NCBI GenBank assembly: GCA_950097015.1
Contig: CATNEN010000001.1
Coordinates: 19,658,501-19,722,500 of the forward strand
DNA length: 64,000 nt
Origin: Macrostomum hystrix
Lineage: Eukaryota; Platyhelminthes; Macrostomidae
Direction of reading: 5' to 3'
The notes below the pieces were generated by a model that worked only from the letters and a program-made list of their open reading frames with translations, was not told the origin of the DNA and searched no databases. Below are positions 1 to 11,700 of the stretch, in pieces. Position 1 is the first letter of the stretch. Each line of letters starts with the position of its first letter. A program made the translations under genes and the position numbers.

Positions 1-1089
1 CTGCTTCGGGGCAACCACGAGGTGGCCAGTGTCTGCTCTCGCTACGGCTTCAAGGACGAGGTGATGCAGCGATACGGCTTGGAGACTGGAACCAGTGTAC
101 TCACGGGTTTCCTGCGCTGCTTCCAGTGGCTGCCTCTGGCCGGCGTCATCAATCAGCAGATCTTCTGCTGTCACGGTGGCATCTCGCCAACATTCGAGCT
201 GGAGCCCTACATCAGCTCCAAGCCGGACGCCGCGATAAACGCACTCAACAACGCCATCCAACGACCGTTTGAGCCGCCACAGTTTGGAACTCCCTGCGAC
301 CTGCTGTGGGCTGACCCGATGCCACTTCCCCAGTTCTGCCACTTCAAGGCCGGCAAACGACCCGCCAAGGTGCACTGGACGCCTAGCAAGCGAGGCTGCT
401 CGTACATGTTCTCTCAGGAGGCCCTGGAACTGGCGCTGCATGTCTTCGGCGTTAAAATGCTTGTCCGTGGACACCAGATGGTTCAAGAGGGCTTCTTATC
501 CCATCTTAAAAGGTGACGAAAGAATCCTACTGGCTGGGTTAAAAATAACAGCTTCTCAAGTGATCATCTCGAAAGGGTTTCCCCGCAGGGGTTTCCCCGC
601 AGGGGTTTCCCCGCAGGGGTTTCCCCGCAGGGGTTTCCCCGCAGGGGTTTCCCCGCAGGGGTTTCCCCGCAGGGGTTTCCCCGCAGGGGTTTCCCCGCAG
701 GGGTTTCCCCGCAGGGGTTTCCCCGCAGGGGTTTCCCCGCAGGGGTTTCCCCGCAGGGGTTTCCCCGCAGGGGTTTCCCCGCAGGGGTTTCCCCGCAGGG
801 GTTTCCCCGCAGGGGTTTCCCCGCAGGGGTTTCCCCGCAGGGGTTTCCACACTTAGTGAAAATCGTCAATCCGCAATTGTCTGTTTGCACACTTCTTTTG
901 GGAATCGTACCCTTTAGACGCTGCATCACATTGTTCAGCGCTCCTGGCTACAGCGGCACTCACACCAACTGTGGCGCGGTGCTGCAGATTTACAAGGACA
1001 AGATCAGCACTAGCAAACCTGGAAAATTCTTCGTCCTGAAGCCGGTCGAGAACAAACCTGTGATCGGCCTGTTCTGGGTTAAAGGCTAG
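1..1089 (+). CDS. Calcineurin-like PPP-family Ser/Thr protein phosphatase, 3' part
   Basis: Seen: two exons, 1-512 and 918-1089 (stop TAG), joined at AAAAG|GTGACG and CCTTTAG|ACG with phase kept. The window opens inside the gene, at the LLRGNHE metal-binding motif. Further motifs in order: FCCHGGISP, CDLLWADP, RGCSYMFS, VRGHQM and, after the intron, TLFSAPGYSG. Family knowledge: these are PPP-phosphatase motifs; the Asn of GNHE and the His of CHGG and RGH hold the two catalytic metal ions for phosphoserine/threonine hydrolysis. The segment EPPQFGTPCDLLWADP and RGCSY resemble calcineurin A (PP2B) more than PP1 or PP2A. Odd: the usual YCGEFDN or YLDVYNN stretch is YSGTHTN, and the protein ends about 34 residues after GAVLQIYKD, so no calcineurin-B helix or calmodulin site is seen. 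The upstream GDxHG part lies outside the window. A divergent PPP subfamily is the alternative. Confidence 0.88.
513..917 (+). repeat. 14-bp minisatellite filling the phosphatase intron
   Basis: The intron 513-917 is mostly a tandem array (about 570-851) of GGGTTTCCCCGCAG, about 20 nearly perfect copies. Each unit reads as a pyrimidine run followed by CAG|G, so every copy imitates a 3' splice acceptor. The acceptor that restores the protein frame is the one at 911-917. Confidence 0.93.
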
Positions 1090-3083
1090 CGGAGCAACAA
1101 TTCGGCTATAGTGAGCTCTTATTTTAGCTGAGACGGATGAGTCCTAAATACTGCGAAACACAATTAGCATGCAGCCTGGAAGCAGCTGGGGTCATTTTTT
1201 CGCATGTTTTACTTCAAAATATAAAAATAACAAATGGTGACCTTATTTTTAGTTTGCTTTGGCTTTTTCTGGCCGTTCCTGTGGTCTCATGTAGAAAAGA
1301 GCAAAATTTGCTTTCCGTACGGATTTGCCGAATATGCATAGAAATTAGAAAGTACAGCCAGAGCCACAGCTATTGCGCGGCGTTGCTCTCTAACGTCTCC
1401 CTAATCTGAGATTCAAACTCCTGACCTTCATCGGTCATAAGTCTGGCCGAAGTTCTAACCAGTCGATTGAAAAAGCTCAACTTATTTCCTTCTTAAGAAA
1501 GCCTTCAGGCCTTTTGAAACTGCCATCAAATAACGATTTAATAACGATTTTGTGCGTATTTATGCACAATTCACTCGTATTTATCAGCTCTTGTCAAGTG
1601 CTTCCCGAGAATCCTGGCGCTTTGGTGAGTACTGGCCTGTACCATTGCAAAAAAACTAATAAAAGCTTTGATTAGCAACGACACATAATTGGGCCAGGAG
1701 TTAATATGACCTATAAGCAAGTACGCACGTAAGGACCAAGCTGTAGTATAATTACTATAATGCTTACATGAACAGTTTTGGTCCTTGTTGTTGTTGCGTA
1801 CATCAGGATATCCTGTTGCGTATGCCAGGATATGTATATCGATTGATTATACTAAAAATAAGTCAAGACTCGTAATATACTATCTACCGGTATTACTTAA
1901 ACAAGAACAAAATGTCCACTAAAACAAAAAGTAGCAAAAATTAAAGATTTTGTATGTTTTATAGCACGACTACTTTTAAAACCTGAATATTAAATAAAAA
2001 ATGTTTTTTAATAAATTTTCTTATGCCTTTATATTTGATTGTAGTTTGCGTACTCTAGTGATATTCTACAGTTTATCTTAAAATAGGATTTTAATTTTTT
2101 ATATACAATTATACAATAATCTTATCTGAAATGGTCAAATCTTAGCTCTGAATTTATTATTTATTGTCTAATGACGATAGTCGAGCTTTATTTGCTTTAT
2201 TTCGTATCATAAGTTTCATTTAGTGATATATTTCGTGTTCTTTACTATATAACATAGGTCCACATCAAAGCAATGCATGTTTTTAATGCACTTGCAGATG
2301 TTAAGGTAGGCAATCCTCTAAGTTCTGCACCTATTTAATGTGACTACATAAACATCTAGATGGGAGATATCAGATAAAAACAAGGAAACATGCTAGCCAT
2401 GCTTTTTGCCCTGACTTGTCGGTTAAATTTAAAGCAATTTTCAAATTTATTATGTTATTAAATGGGTCTAATTTAAAAGTCAAATGAGCAATACTTGTTA
2501 TTTCATATTTATTAATAAACTAGCCAGTATGTTTCACACCAAGTATGTTTTTGCAATTCTACGTGTAATAATTCAACAAGCATTCGTTAATTATTTATAA
2601 TCATTATTTAGGATTCAAGTTTGTCCAGACTAATCATAATTCACCAATACATATACAAGATTTTTCATTTTAGATATTATTATTCATTTATGCGCAATTT
2701 TTAAAGATCAATAAAAAATGTATTGAAATACACACCCAACCAAATTTCTACCAATATTATACTAGTATATAAATTTTAATGCTGTGTTAACTGAAGCAAT
2801 GGGGTATATGATACTCGAGCACTAAAATACTTATCTTAGCTGTGTCCTACGTTTAGTGAAACCTACAAATGAATAAACAGCTGCCAGTTTTAATTAAAAT
2901 GCCAAAAGGCCAATTAATGGAAGAATTTTATTTCAAATGAATTTCCAACTCTTCTGGTTAAACGAAGATGTTCTATTAACAAATCCGTGTTTGTTAAGAA
3001 TTACACCAGCAAAACCTGCCTGACGGCATGGCATGCAGTTGAAATTGTCAAAGGAAAATTCACTGAAATACCAGAGAGAGTGG
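1090..3083. other. AT-rich 3' flank between the phosphatase and the QSOX-like gene
   Basis: No coding exon recognised. AATAAA at 1658-1663 is a candidate poly(A) signal for the phosphatase. A decayed tRNA-like block near 1410-1465 has box-B and box-A-like stretches on the minus strand. On the minus strand AATAAA at 2927-2932 lies about 150 bases past the stop of the thioredoxin-like gene. Most of the rest is AT-rich and featureless. Unrecognised 5' exons of the ankyrin gene could be hidden here. Confidence 0.5.
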
Positions 3084-3488
3084 TCAGTAGATGTTGTTCG
3101 CATTGGAGATGACCCAGTCGATCAATCGGCTTTGAATTTCTTCATACGGCATGTACTCGAAGTTCAGAGCTAGTGACAAGGGCGTGTATTTTAGCTTGCT
3201 TGGCGCCCACATTTGCACGTAGGGGACATTGCCAATGCCCTGCGCCTCCGGGATAACCGGCCTGGGATTGCTGGTTGTGTCCAAGGCGGACAGCCGGATC
3301 GGGACGGATGACTTCAGGCCGCGGGAGCGCCATTCGGCCTGAGACCATGCGCTCAGCTCCCGGAACAATGGCACCATCTTGCCCTGACATATGTGGCAAG
3401 TCTGGGCACTGTAGAGCAGAATCTCCACCTGCATGCTGTTGTACTTGAAGTTGTATACTGTGTCAGAGGTCACCCAGGTTAGGGTCAT
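3084..3488 (-). CDS. Small thioredoxin-fold protein like the first QSOX domain
   Basis: Seen: an open frame on the minus strand ending in TGA at 3084-3086. The first in-frame ATG is at 3486-3488; the frame stays open upstream to about 3575, so an upstream exon is possible. From that Met: TLTWVTSDTVYNF, then VEILLYSAQTCHICQ, VPLFRELSAW, RLSALDTTSN, NVPYVQMWAPSK and EEIQSRLIDWVISN. Family knowledge: quiescin sulfhydryl oxidase thioredoxin domains have the same order, VEFYAPWCGHCQ, then an ALDC strand, a cis-proline loop and a closing RLIDAL helix. Here the redox motif is CHIC instead of CGHC, and ALDC is ALDT. The stop falls where Trx1 of QSOX would end, so no Erv/ALR oxidase module is present. 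It could be a single-domain disulfide exchanger, a non-terminal exon or a pseudogene. No signal peptide seen. Confidence 0.5.
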   Translation of the reverse strand: MTLTWVTSDTVYNFKYNSMQVEILLYSAQTCHICQGKMVPLFRELSAWSQAEWRSRGLKSSVPIRLSALDTTSNPRPVIPEAQGIGNVPYVQMWAPSKLKYTPLSLALNFEYMPYEEIQSRLIDWVISNANNIY

Positions 3489-3696
3489 GTTTAGGCGCGT
3501 TTGTTTTGCTGCGCTGATGGTTCCTCTGAGATTTAGTTCGTTTTGAGCGCGACTTGCTTTACAAGGTATGCTCAAACTACAGTTTATTGTAACTGACAGG
3601 ATTTTAGACCATAGACTATATCGCTTTCTGTGGACTAGGAGTGCAAATCGTGTTATTAGCTCGTAATTAGGTTTGATTTCTAGATAAATTTAAACG

Positions 3697-3842
3697 TAAG
3701 GGCGTAAATTAATTGCACAACAAGCCCCCAAAGCTTTCTCTCCGCGGCTGCGCCCCAAATAAATGCGGCCTCGCCGTGGAATCGAACTAAGGGACCGTGG
3801 TGCGAGATGCCAACGCGTTAACCGCTCTGCCGCCGACCCCCC
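3697..3842 (-). mobile_element. tRNA-derived SINE (family A), 5' half
   Basis: Read on the minus strand: a G-run, GCAGAGCGGTTAACGCG (A-box-like), GTTCGATTCC (B box), GGCGAGGCCGCATTTATTTG and CGCAGCCGCGGAGAGA. The same blocks recur at 24289-24573 and 57276-57624, which defines a dispersed SINE family. This copy stops at GCAATTTACGCCCTTA and lacks the 3' half. Confidence 0.8.
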
Positions 3843-3885
3843 TACTGCAGATAACATACGCCCTAAATTAGCCCAGCTAATGCTA

Positions 3886-4010
3886 GTACCCATTTAACCG
3901 CTGGGTGACTGAAGCAATAAAGAAAATTAATTGTCTTGCCAAGGAACACTAATCTTTCCAATGGAGTCAAGATTCGAACCACAGACCTTCAAGCCGTAAG
4001 ACGTGAATGA
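3886..4010 (-). mobile_element. tRNA-like SINE (family B), partial copy
   Basis: Minus-strand reading has CGGCTTGAAGGTCTGTGG, then GGTTCGAATC (B box), GATTAGTGTTCC and GCTTCAGTCACCCAGCGG. The order B box, TTAGTGTCC, GCTTCAGTTCACCC is shared with 53695-53860, which points to a second SINE family. Confidence 0.55.
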
Positions 4011-4077
4011 AAAAAACAAGAATTCTAAAGACAGAATACTTGATTAATCATCGCACTGTCCATATCATTTATTTCAG

Positions 4078-6877
4078 TCTGACTTAAACGAGGCAGTTCG
4101 ATCAGGGGATGCGGGTCGAGTCCGCGACTTGTTCCTTAGCAACCAGAGCCAGGTGCGACTCATGGTTGAACGCGACCGCCTGCTGCATGTCGCCAGCGGC
4201 TTCGGACATCTGGAGGTGGTCAGGGAACTGCTGCAGGTGAGGGATGGACACATTGGATAGAGGGATTGTCTAGAGACTCGAGTGATCTGGGTAAAGAGTG
4301 AGTGGAGTGTAGGTAGACTGTAGGTACAGTGTGGGTAGACATGGAAAGAGTTAGATCTGAGTAGAGTGTGAGTAGATCTGGGTAGAGTATGAGTAGATCT
4401 GTGTTGAGTGTGGGTAGATCTGGGTAGAGTGTGAGTAGATCTGAGTAGAGTGTGAGTAGATCTGAGTAGAGTGTGGGTAGATCTGAGTAGAGTGTGAGTA
4501 GATCTGAGTAGAGTGTGGGTAGATCTGAGTAGAGTGTGGGTAGATCTGAGTAGAGTGTGGGTAGATCTGAGTAGAGTGTGAGTAGATCTGAGTAGAGTGT
4601 GGGTAGATCTGAGTAGAGTGTGGGTAGATCTGAGTAGAGTGTGGGTAGATCTGAGTAGAGTGTGGGTGGGCACCTGTATGCTACACCGGCGAATATTTGC
4701 AGCACGGCGTGCCGCCAAACTTGTCGAGTCCGAATTCGGGCCGGCGCCCTCTGCATGAGGCGGCCTCCGGCGGCTTCGATGCGGTGGTTCGCGAGCTTCT
4801 GCCATGGCTGCGGCGCGCCTCCGGTGACAGCCCCTGCGACGGCGTCGATGCTGTTGACGAGCGCGGCAGAACGGCGGTTCACGCAGCCTCCGAGCAGGGT
4901 GAGGTTGCCTGCCTCGACCTCCTGGCCGGCGCGGGAGCTTCTCTGACTGTCGCCGACAAGGCCGGAGTCACAGCCGCTCACCTGGCAGCCGGGCGCGACC
5001 ACGCCGAGCTGCTGCGCCGTCTGCGAAAGCGCTGCGGCCCCGCGGCCGGACCCGCCCTGCTGGCTACCGGAGATGCCAAGGTGGCGCTTCAAGGGACGGA
5101 TGCAGGGTTTGAAGGGATGGATGCAGGGTTTGAAGGGATGGATGCAGGGTTTGAAGGGATGGATGCAGGGTTTGAAGGGATGGATGCAGGGTTTGAAGGG
5201 ACGGATGCAGGGTTTGAAGGGATGGATGCAGGGTTTGAAGGGATGGATGCAGGGTTTGAAGGGACGGATGCAGGGTTTGAATGGATGGATGCAGGTTTGA
5301 GGGGATGGATGCAGGGTTTGAAGGGATGGATGCAGGGTTTGAAGGGACGGATGCAGGGTTTGAAGGGATGGATGCAGGGTTTGAAGGGATGGATGCAGGG
5401 TTTGAAGGGACGGATGCAGGTTTTGAAGGGATGGATGCAGGGTTTGAAGGGATGGATGCAGGGTTTGAAGGGATGGATGCAGGGTTTGAAGGGATGGATG
5501 CAGGGTTTGATGGGATGGATGCAGGGTTTGAAGGGATTTCTCCAAGTCCCAGCCTCACCTTCCATTGCGGCGCAGGGCTTAACGCCGGCGCATTGGGCCG
5601 CTGTCAGCGGAGCCACCCGCGCTCTGCACGCCCTAGCCTCCGAGTTGAAGGCGCCGGTCGACCTGCCGGACCGTCAGGGGAACCGGCCGGCCCACCTGGC
5701 CGCCAGGCACGACAAGCTCGCCTGCCTGCGGCTGATGGCAGACCGGGGCGTGGCGCTTGATTCGCCCGGACGGGATGGAAAACTGCCGCTGCACTTTGTG
5801 AGTGAAATTTTTGGGTCACTCGCACTGTCACTGTTGGTCAATCAGTCACTAAAGTGTCACTTGTCACAAATTCACTCACGATGTCTCTTGGTCAATCACA
5901 ATGTCTGTTGGTCATTCCCAATGTCTCTTGGTCATTCCCAATGTCTCTTGGTCATTCCCAATGTCTCTTGGTCATTCCCAATGTCTCTTGGTCATTCACA
6001 ATGTCTCTTGGTCACTCACGATGTCTCTTGGTCAATCCTAATGTCTCTTGGTCATTCCCAATGTCTCTTGGTCAATCACAATGTCTCTTGGTCAAGAGAC
6101 ACTCGGTCACTCAAGATGTCACTCGGCAACTCAAAATGTCACTCAGCAACTCAAAATGTCACTCAGCAACTCAAAATGTCACTCAGCAACTCAAAATGTC
6201 ACTCAGCAACTCAAAATGTCACTCAGCAACTCAAAATGTCACTCAGCAACTCAAAATGTCACTCGGTCACTAAAAATGTCACTCGGCCACTCTGAATTCC
6301 TGCAGGCGGCCCAATTCGGCAATCTGCAGTGCCTGCACTGGCTGCTGGAGCAGGGGGCGGATCCCAATGCTCAAGATGGTAAGCACAGGATGAATGCTTT
6401 AAAATCTGAACTTGGAGATTGTAGCAAAAATTGACCGACCAATCCGACCCTGAAAAACCCGAAGCGCATGGCAACACAGCCGGACATTGGGGCAATCTGT
6501 CTGGCCAGGTCGAGTGCTTCGCTTGCTGGCTACGTCACCATGGCAACCAGGAGCTAACCAATGCTGCCGGGGAGACCTGCGCAATGGCGGCTAGGCGCGC
6601 CGGCCATCCACTGCGCATGGCAACCGTTGCTAACCAAACTGGGAGCAATGAGACTGCTCCGTCTTGTCCGCTGTGCGAGGAGAAAGATCGCAAATGGAAG
6701 TGGGAGCAGGCCCACCAGTCCACCCCGGTGCTGCGGGCTATCGGGGCCAGCGCGCGGCGGGTGTACACGGACCCGCTCGGCGACTACCGGGCCAACCTGC
6801 ACAGGCGCAGCGTGGACTCGCGCGGACTCAAATCTGCGTCCGTACAGGCACCTGCGATGAAACCGCGACTGAGCTGA
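4078..6877 (+). CDS. Ankyrin-repeat protein (five exons seen, 5' end missing)
   Basis: Exons: 4078-4236, 4703-5080, 5576-5797, 6306-6378, 6465-6877 (stop TGA). All joins keep phase and rebuild ankyrin repeats across the introns: LLHVASGFGHLEVVRELLQ in exon 1; RRPLHEAASGGFDAVVRELL, RTAVHAASEQGEVACLDLL and VTAAHLAAGRDHAELL in exon 2; DAKGLTPAHWAAVSG across intron 2; NRPAHLAARHDKLACLRLM in exon 3; LPLHFAAQFGNLQCLHWLL across intron 3; DAHGNTAGHWGNLSG across intron 4. The C-terminal tail holds SCPLCEEKDRKWKWEQ and is otherwise basic and unstructured. At least 414 residues. Function: ankyrin repeats bind proteins; no enzymatic domain is seen. Synphilin-1-type proteins have a comparable central ankyrin block, but that assignment is a guess. 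No start Met in the first exon seen, so at least one exon is missing upstream. AATAAA at 7031-7036 is the probable poly(A) signal. Confidence 0.85.
4310..4672 (+). repeat. 21-bp minisatellite in ankyrin intron 1
   Basis: Tandem GTAGATCTGAGTAGAGTGTG(G/A) units, about 17 copies, fill most of intron 4237-4702. The period is 21 bp and G/A variants are scattered among units. Confidence 0.92.
5096..5545 (+). repeat. 21-bp minisatellite in ankyrin intron 2
   Basis: Unit GGGATGGATGCAGGGTTTGA(A), about 21 copies, with GGGACGGATG variants. It begins about 15 bases after the donor at 5081 and ends about 30 bases before the acceptor at 5575, so it is nearly the entire intron. It reads through in several frames because the unit is a multiple of three. 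Confidence 0.93.
5878..6295 (+). repeat. Two adjacent 20-bp minisatellites in ankyrin intron 3
   Basis: About 5878-6095 is ATGTCTCTTGGTCATTCCCA repeated about ten times. About 6110-6295 is ATGTCACTCAGCAACTCAAA repeated about nine times. Both share the ATGTC-CT core, so the second may derive from the first. Together they fill intron 5798-6305. Confidence 0.9.
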
Positions 6878-8784
6878 CGTCTGGAGTTCGAATCTGAGCA
6901 GTGAAAACCAATTGAGTTTCTGAGCTAGACAATTTCACCAGTCCATGGACATGAAGTACGCTGCAGCCTTTTAGGAAGATTTTATAGAAATCCCTCGAGG
7001 AGAATATAAAGCAATAATCAATTTATAACAAATAAACCTCCCTTTAGATACAAAATACTCACGTTAAGATTGCGAACTAAATCCAAAGTTCAGATCCCAA
7101 AAAATCCTAGCTCGTATTAAGATTGGAAATTAGATCTTTTTAAGATTAATTTTTTGACAAAGGAAAACTTAAGCTCTATTTAGTTTTTCTCCCCTGCAAT
7201 GATTTTTACGAGTCGCAATTTATTAATTAATAATTAAGTCAGCTGCGAGAGATGAGGATGTATTTTTGCATGTCTTCGATCAATTAAAAGTCAATCACTA
7301 CTCGTATGCTTATTTTGTTTTTACAATAATCAATTTGAAAGTTTATAGGGTTTTTTATTTAATGTTTTTTAATGTGCACTCGTAGTATTTTCTGTAATTA
7401 CTATTAGTTTTTGTTATTGATATATCTAGATACTTGTACTAGGGATCAGAAACTCACATGTCACAGAAAAATGAAATAAATTTTGTTTATTTTTATGCCT
7501 TATTTGAGCAACGAGAACAAACGCACATCCTTCTGCTTATAAGTAGTATTTCTATTGATTTTTTAATTCATTAATACAGAAAAGTCCATAGAATAATTTT
7601 TCTACCAATTACCGTTTATTAATCAGGCAGGACAAATTTTCAGGGACACTGAATTTACAAATATATATATATAAATTTTCACCGCATAACGGTGTACAGG
7701 GCTTAACAAAACATATCAGATCTTTAAACTGATCTTGTGACCGCGAGAGAAATTAAACAAACAGAAACAAAATTAAACTTGTTTGCAAACAAAACTAGCA
7801 GAAGTGCTGCAAAATCTTCGAGACAAATAATATGAAATTCCTGGCATAGTTGCGCTCGGGAAAATAGATCGAAAAATCACTTCTAACAGTCGAAATCTTT
7901 AATTTCCAAGAATTAACTTTTTTTCCCATGATTTATACCTAAGAACCCACAAGAGCAAAATAGTATTTTCTAGAAAAACAAATCGTTGATTTTAATATAA
8001 CAAAAATATGACACATCTAGCGACTTTACAGCACTTAAAAATGATCATTATAACATAATTAGCAAAACAAATAGACTGATTTCTATTTGTTAGCAAATTA
8101 ATGTAAAAATAAAAAAACTATTACTAATGCGCTCCAGACTACTGCAATAGCAGAAGATTAAGTAGCAAGTGGCGGGCAGGCAATGAAACAGTCGATTGAG
8201 GATAAATATTGATGCACTTTATACAGAGCTTAACTAGCCATGACACAATGACGATGATTGAATGACAGAGGAAAAAATCCAAGGTGGGGCCTTGTGCGAC
8301 GTTAATAAAAAAGTTAAACAAAAAATCGAATGCCAGGTACAATTCAGAGTTGGTTCAAAGCGCATTGCATTGACACATCAGGTTTGCTGCCTTGAGTGCG
8401 CGAAGTCTGCCATATTATTATATAGATAAAAATAGCATTTATTAGACGCAGAAAGAGAATTAGGAAAATTGGACACAAAAACAATTGTGAGCATATTAAC
8501 AGAAACTTGTTAAAGGATAGATGAACTGTGATAAAAACTAACAGAAATGTTGTAGTTAATAATTACTTACTGTAATTAAGAATGCTGAAATTGTTCAGAA
8601 TAACTAGGCCCGCAGAATACCAAGGCCCTAAAACACTCGAGTTTTTAGAACCCTTTATTTAGTCTTCAAAAAATCCCATATTATCCCATTATGTTTTAAG
8701 TTCTTGGGATCATGAAATCCCATTAAAATCCTAGCCACAGAATCCCCAAAATCCTCAGTTTGCGAGTGAGGCGAGTGCAGGCCA
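6878..8784. other. AT-rich intergenic stretch between convergent genes
   Basis: The plus-strand ankyrin gene and the minus-strand kinase gene converge here. Poly(A) candidates: AATAAA at 7031-7036 (+) and, for the kinase on the minus strand, AATAAA at 8654-8659. Short AT runs occur near 7660-7675. I see no exon, RNA gene or large repeat. Confidence 0.55.
8654..8659 (-). terminator. Candidate poly(A) signal of the receptor kinase
   Basis: AATAAA on the minus strand, about 126 bases past the TGA stop at 8785-8787. It is the nearest canonical hexamer in the sense orientation. Cleavage site not determined. Confidence 0.5.
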
Positions 8785-11700
8785 TCACCCAGCGCTCAAC
8801 AAGTGCTCAGCAGGCTGGTCGGCCTTCTCTTCTTCCTCTTCGGCCAGGAACTCGCCTCGCAGTTGGATGTCAGCCAGTTGCTGAAGGATCTCCTTGAAGC
8901 TGGGCCGCTTGCTAGGGTCCCAAGCCCAGCAGCGAAGCATGAGGTCGTACACAGGCGGGCTGGCGTGCTTGGGCCGCGAGTTGAGGCAGCCGGACTCGAG
9001 GTGCTCGAGAATCTTGCCCGGAGGCACGCCAGCGTAGGGCAGTCCTCCGAAGCTGTAGATCTCGTAGAGCAGAATGCCGTAGGCCCAGCTGCGGTGACGG
9101 GAGCGAAGAGGAGGCGGAATGTTGCGATTTCAGGCTACAGCTTGTAGCCCTAGTGTTTGTAATAGTATAATGATAATAATAATATTCCTAATCTTCTACT
9201 CGGGTTTCCTAATCTTAGATTCCAGTTTATAAATAATATATGATTCGCGTTTCCTAATGATTGATTCGGGTTTCCTAATGATTGATTCGTGTTTCCTAAT
9301 GATTGATTCGGGTTTCCTAATCTCAGATTCGTGTTTCCTAATGATTGATTCGTGTTTCCTAATGATTGATTCGGGTTTCCTAATCTCCGATTCGCGTTTC
9401 CTAATCTCCGATTCACGTTTCCTAATGATTGATTCGTGTTTCCTAATGATTGATTCGGGTTTCCTAATGATTGATTCGTGTTTCCTAATTTCAGATTCGG
9501 GTTTCCTAATGATTGATTCGTGTTTCCTAATGATTGATTCGGGTTTCCTAATGATTGATTCGTGTTTCCTAATCTCCGATTCGTGTTTCCTAATGATTGA
9601 TTCGGGTTTCCTAATGATTGATTCGTGTTTCCTAATGATTGATTCGGGTTTCCTAATGATTGATTCGTGTTTCCTAATGATTGATTCGGGTTTCCTAATC
9701 TCCGATTCGCGTTTCCTAATCTCCGATTCGCGTTTCCTAATGATTGATTCGTGTTTCCTAATGATTGATTCGTGTTTCCTAATGATTGATTCGGGTTTCC
9801 TAATGATTGATTCGTGTTTCCTAATCTCCGATTCGTGTTTCCTAATGATTGATTCGGGTTTCCTAATGATTGATTCGTGTTTCCTAATGATTGATTCGGG
9901 TTTCCTTATCTCCGATTCGCGTTTCCTAATCTCCGATTCGCGTTTCCTAATGATTGATTCGTGTTTCCTAATGATTGATTCGGGTTTCCTAATGATTGAT
10001 TCGTGTTTCCTAATGATTGATTCGTGTTTCCTAATGATTGATTCGGGTTTCCTAATCTCAGATTCGTGTTTCCTAATCTCCGATTCGGGTTTCCTAATGA
10101 TTGATTCGTGTTTCCTAATGATTGATTCGTGTTTCCTAATGATTGATTCGGGTTTCCTAAACTCCGATTCGTGTTTCCTAATGATTGATTCGTGTTTCCT
10201 AATGATTGATTCGTGTTTCCTAATGATTGATTCGTGTTTCCTAATGATTGATTCGTGTTTCCTAATGATTGATTCGTATTTCCTAATGATTGATTCGTGT
10301 TTCCTAATGATTGATTCGTGTTTCCTAATGATTGATTCGTATTTCCTAATGATTGATTCGTGTTTCCTAATGATTGATTCGTGTTTCCTAATGATTGATT
10401 CGTGTTTCCTAATGATTGATTCGTGTTTCCTAATCTCAGATTCGTGTTTCCTAATCTCAGATTCGTGTTTCCTAATGATTGATTCGTGTTTCCTAATGAT
10501 TGATTCGTGTTTCCTAATGATTGATTCGTGTTTCCTAATCTCAGATTCGTGTTTCCTAATGATTGATTCGTGTTTCCTAATGATTGATTCGTGTTTCCTA
10601 ATGATTGATTCGTGTTTCCTAATCTCAGATTCGTGTTTCCTAATTTCAGATTCGTGTTTCCTAATGATTGATTCGTGTTTCCTAATGATTGATTCGTGTT
10701 TCCTAATGATTGATTCGTGTTTCCTAATGATTGATTCGTATTTCCTAATGATTGATTCGTGTTTCCTAATGATTGATTCGTGTTTCCTAATGATTGATTC
10801 GTGTTTCCTAATCTCCGATTCGGGATTCCTAATCTCCGATTCGGGTTTCCTAATCTCCGATTCGTGTTTCCTAATCTCCGATTCGGGTTTCCTAATCTCC
10901 GATTCGGGTGTCCATGCCCGGCCTCCTAAATAGGGGTAATTCTAGATGCTAAGTGTTCGCTTACATCCCACACACAGATACTGGAGGCTGAGCCATAAAA
11001 CACGTCACGTGATCGACTGCTACCCCACCCCAATGGGCCCTCGAAACATAAGCCATCGAACCCTGGGTCGGGGTTTAGTTTAACCTAGTCACAGTTACAC
11101 TGATTGTTGCGCTCGCTCGACCACTTGGGGATGAGGGGGATAAATTTCCCCACCACTGCGTAAGACCATTTGTTCCCTCGCATTAAGCATTGGGTTAGAA
11201 ATACATACGAGGATATCGCTGTGGGGATTTCAATTGAAAGGAAAATGGGCTGTAAATTCTTCCTTAGCCTAAGGACTCGGATGACACAGCTGCTGTCCTC
11301 ACGGCCAGTTTCCATTCCCATTAGGCGGCCCCACCCTCCAGATTCATTCCCAACCCGACCATCAGAGCCATGATGTCAGCCGATACTCGGGGGCAGTGAG
11401 GGCAGTGGGGCACTGAAGGCTTCTAAGACTGCTTCTAGCGGTTACCAAGAACCTTTGATAGGATTTCTTCACCAAAACAATGCAAGGAATTGATACTGAT
11501 GGACATTGCACTGCTTTTAACAAAGTCTAATTTTATTTTTCCCTTATTTTATATGATTTCAATCACATCCCAAAAGATCTACATGAAACTGAATAAAACA
11601 ATCAATATTTTAAGCTTTCAGATCCTCCTTAATCCCATTCAGATCCTGAACAATCCCATTCAGATCCTGAATAATCCCATTCAGATCCTGAATAATCCCA

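Noticed and set aside
9257-10933. 558-codon open frame of FLMIDSC-type repeats (and similar long frames at 11490-12614, 13496-14455, 20001-21525, 36564-37283, 48468-49613)
   Set aside because: They are minisatellites with units that are multiples of three; most lie inside introns of genes with clear protein continuity and are open in several frames or on both strands. No evidence for translation.
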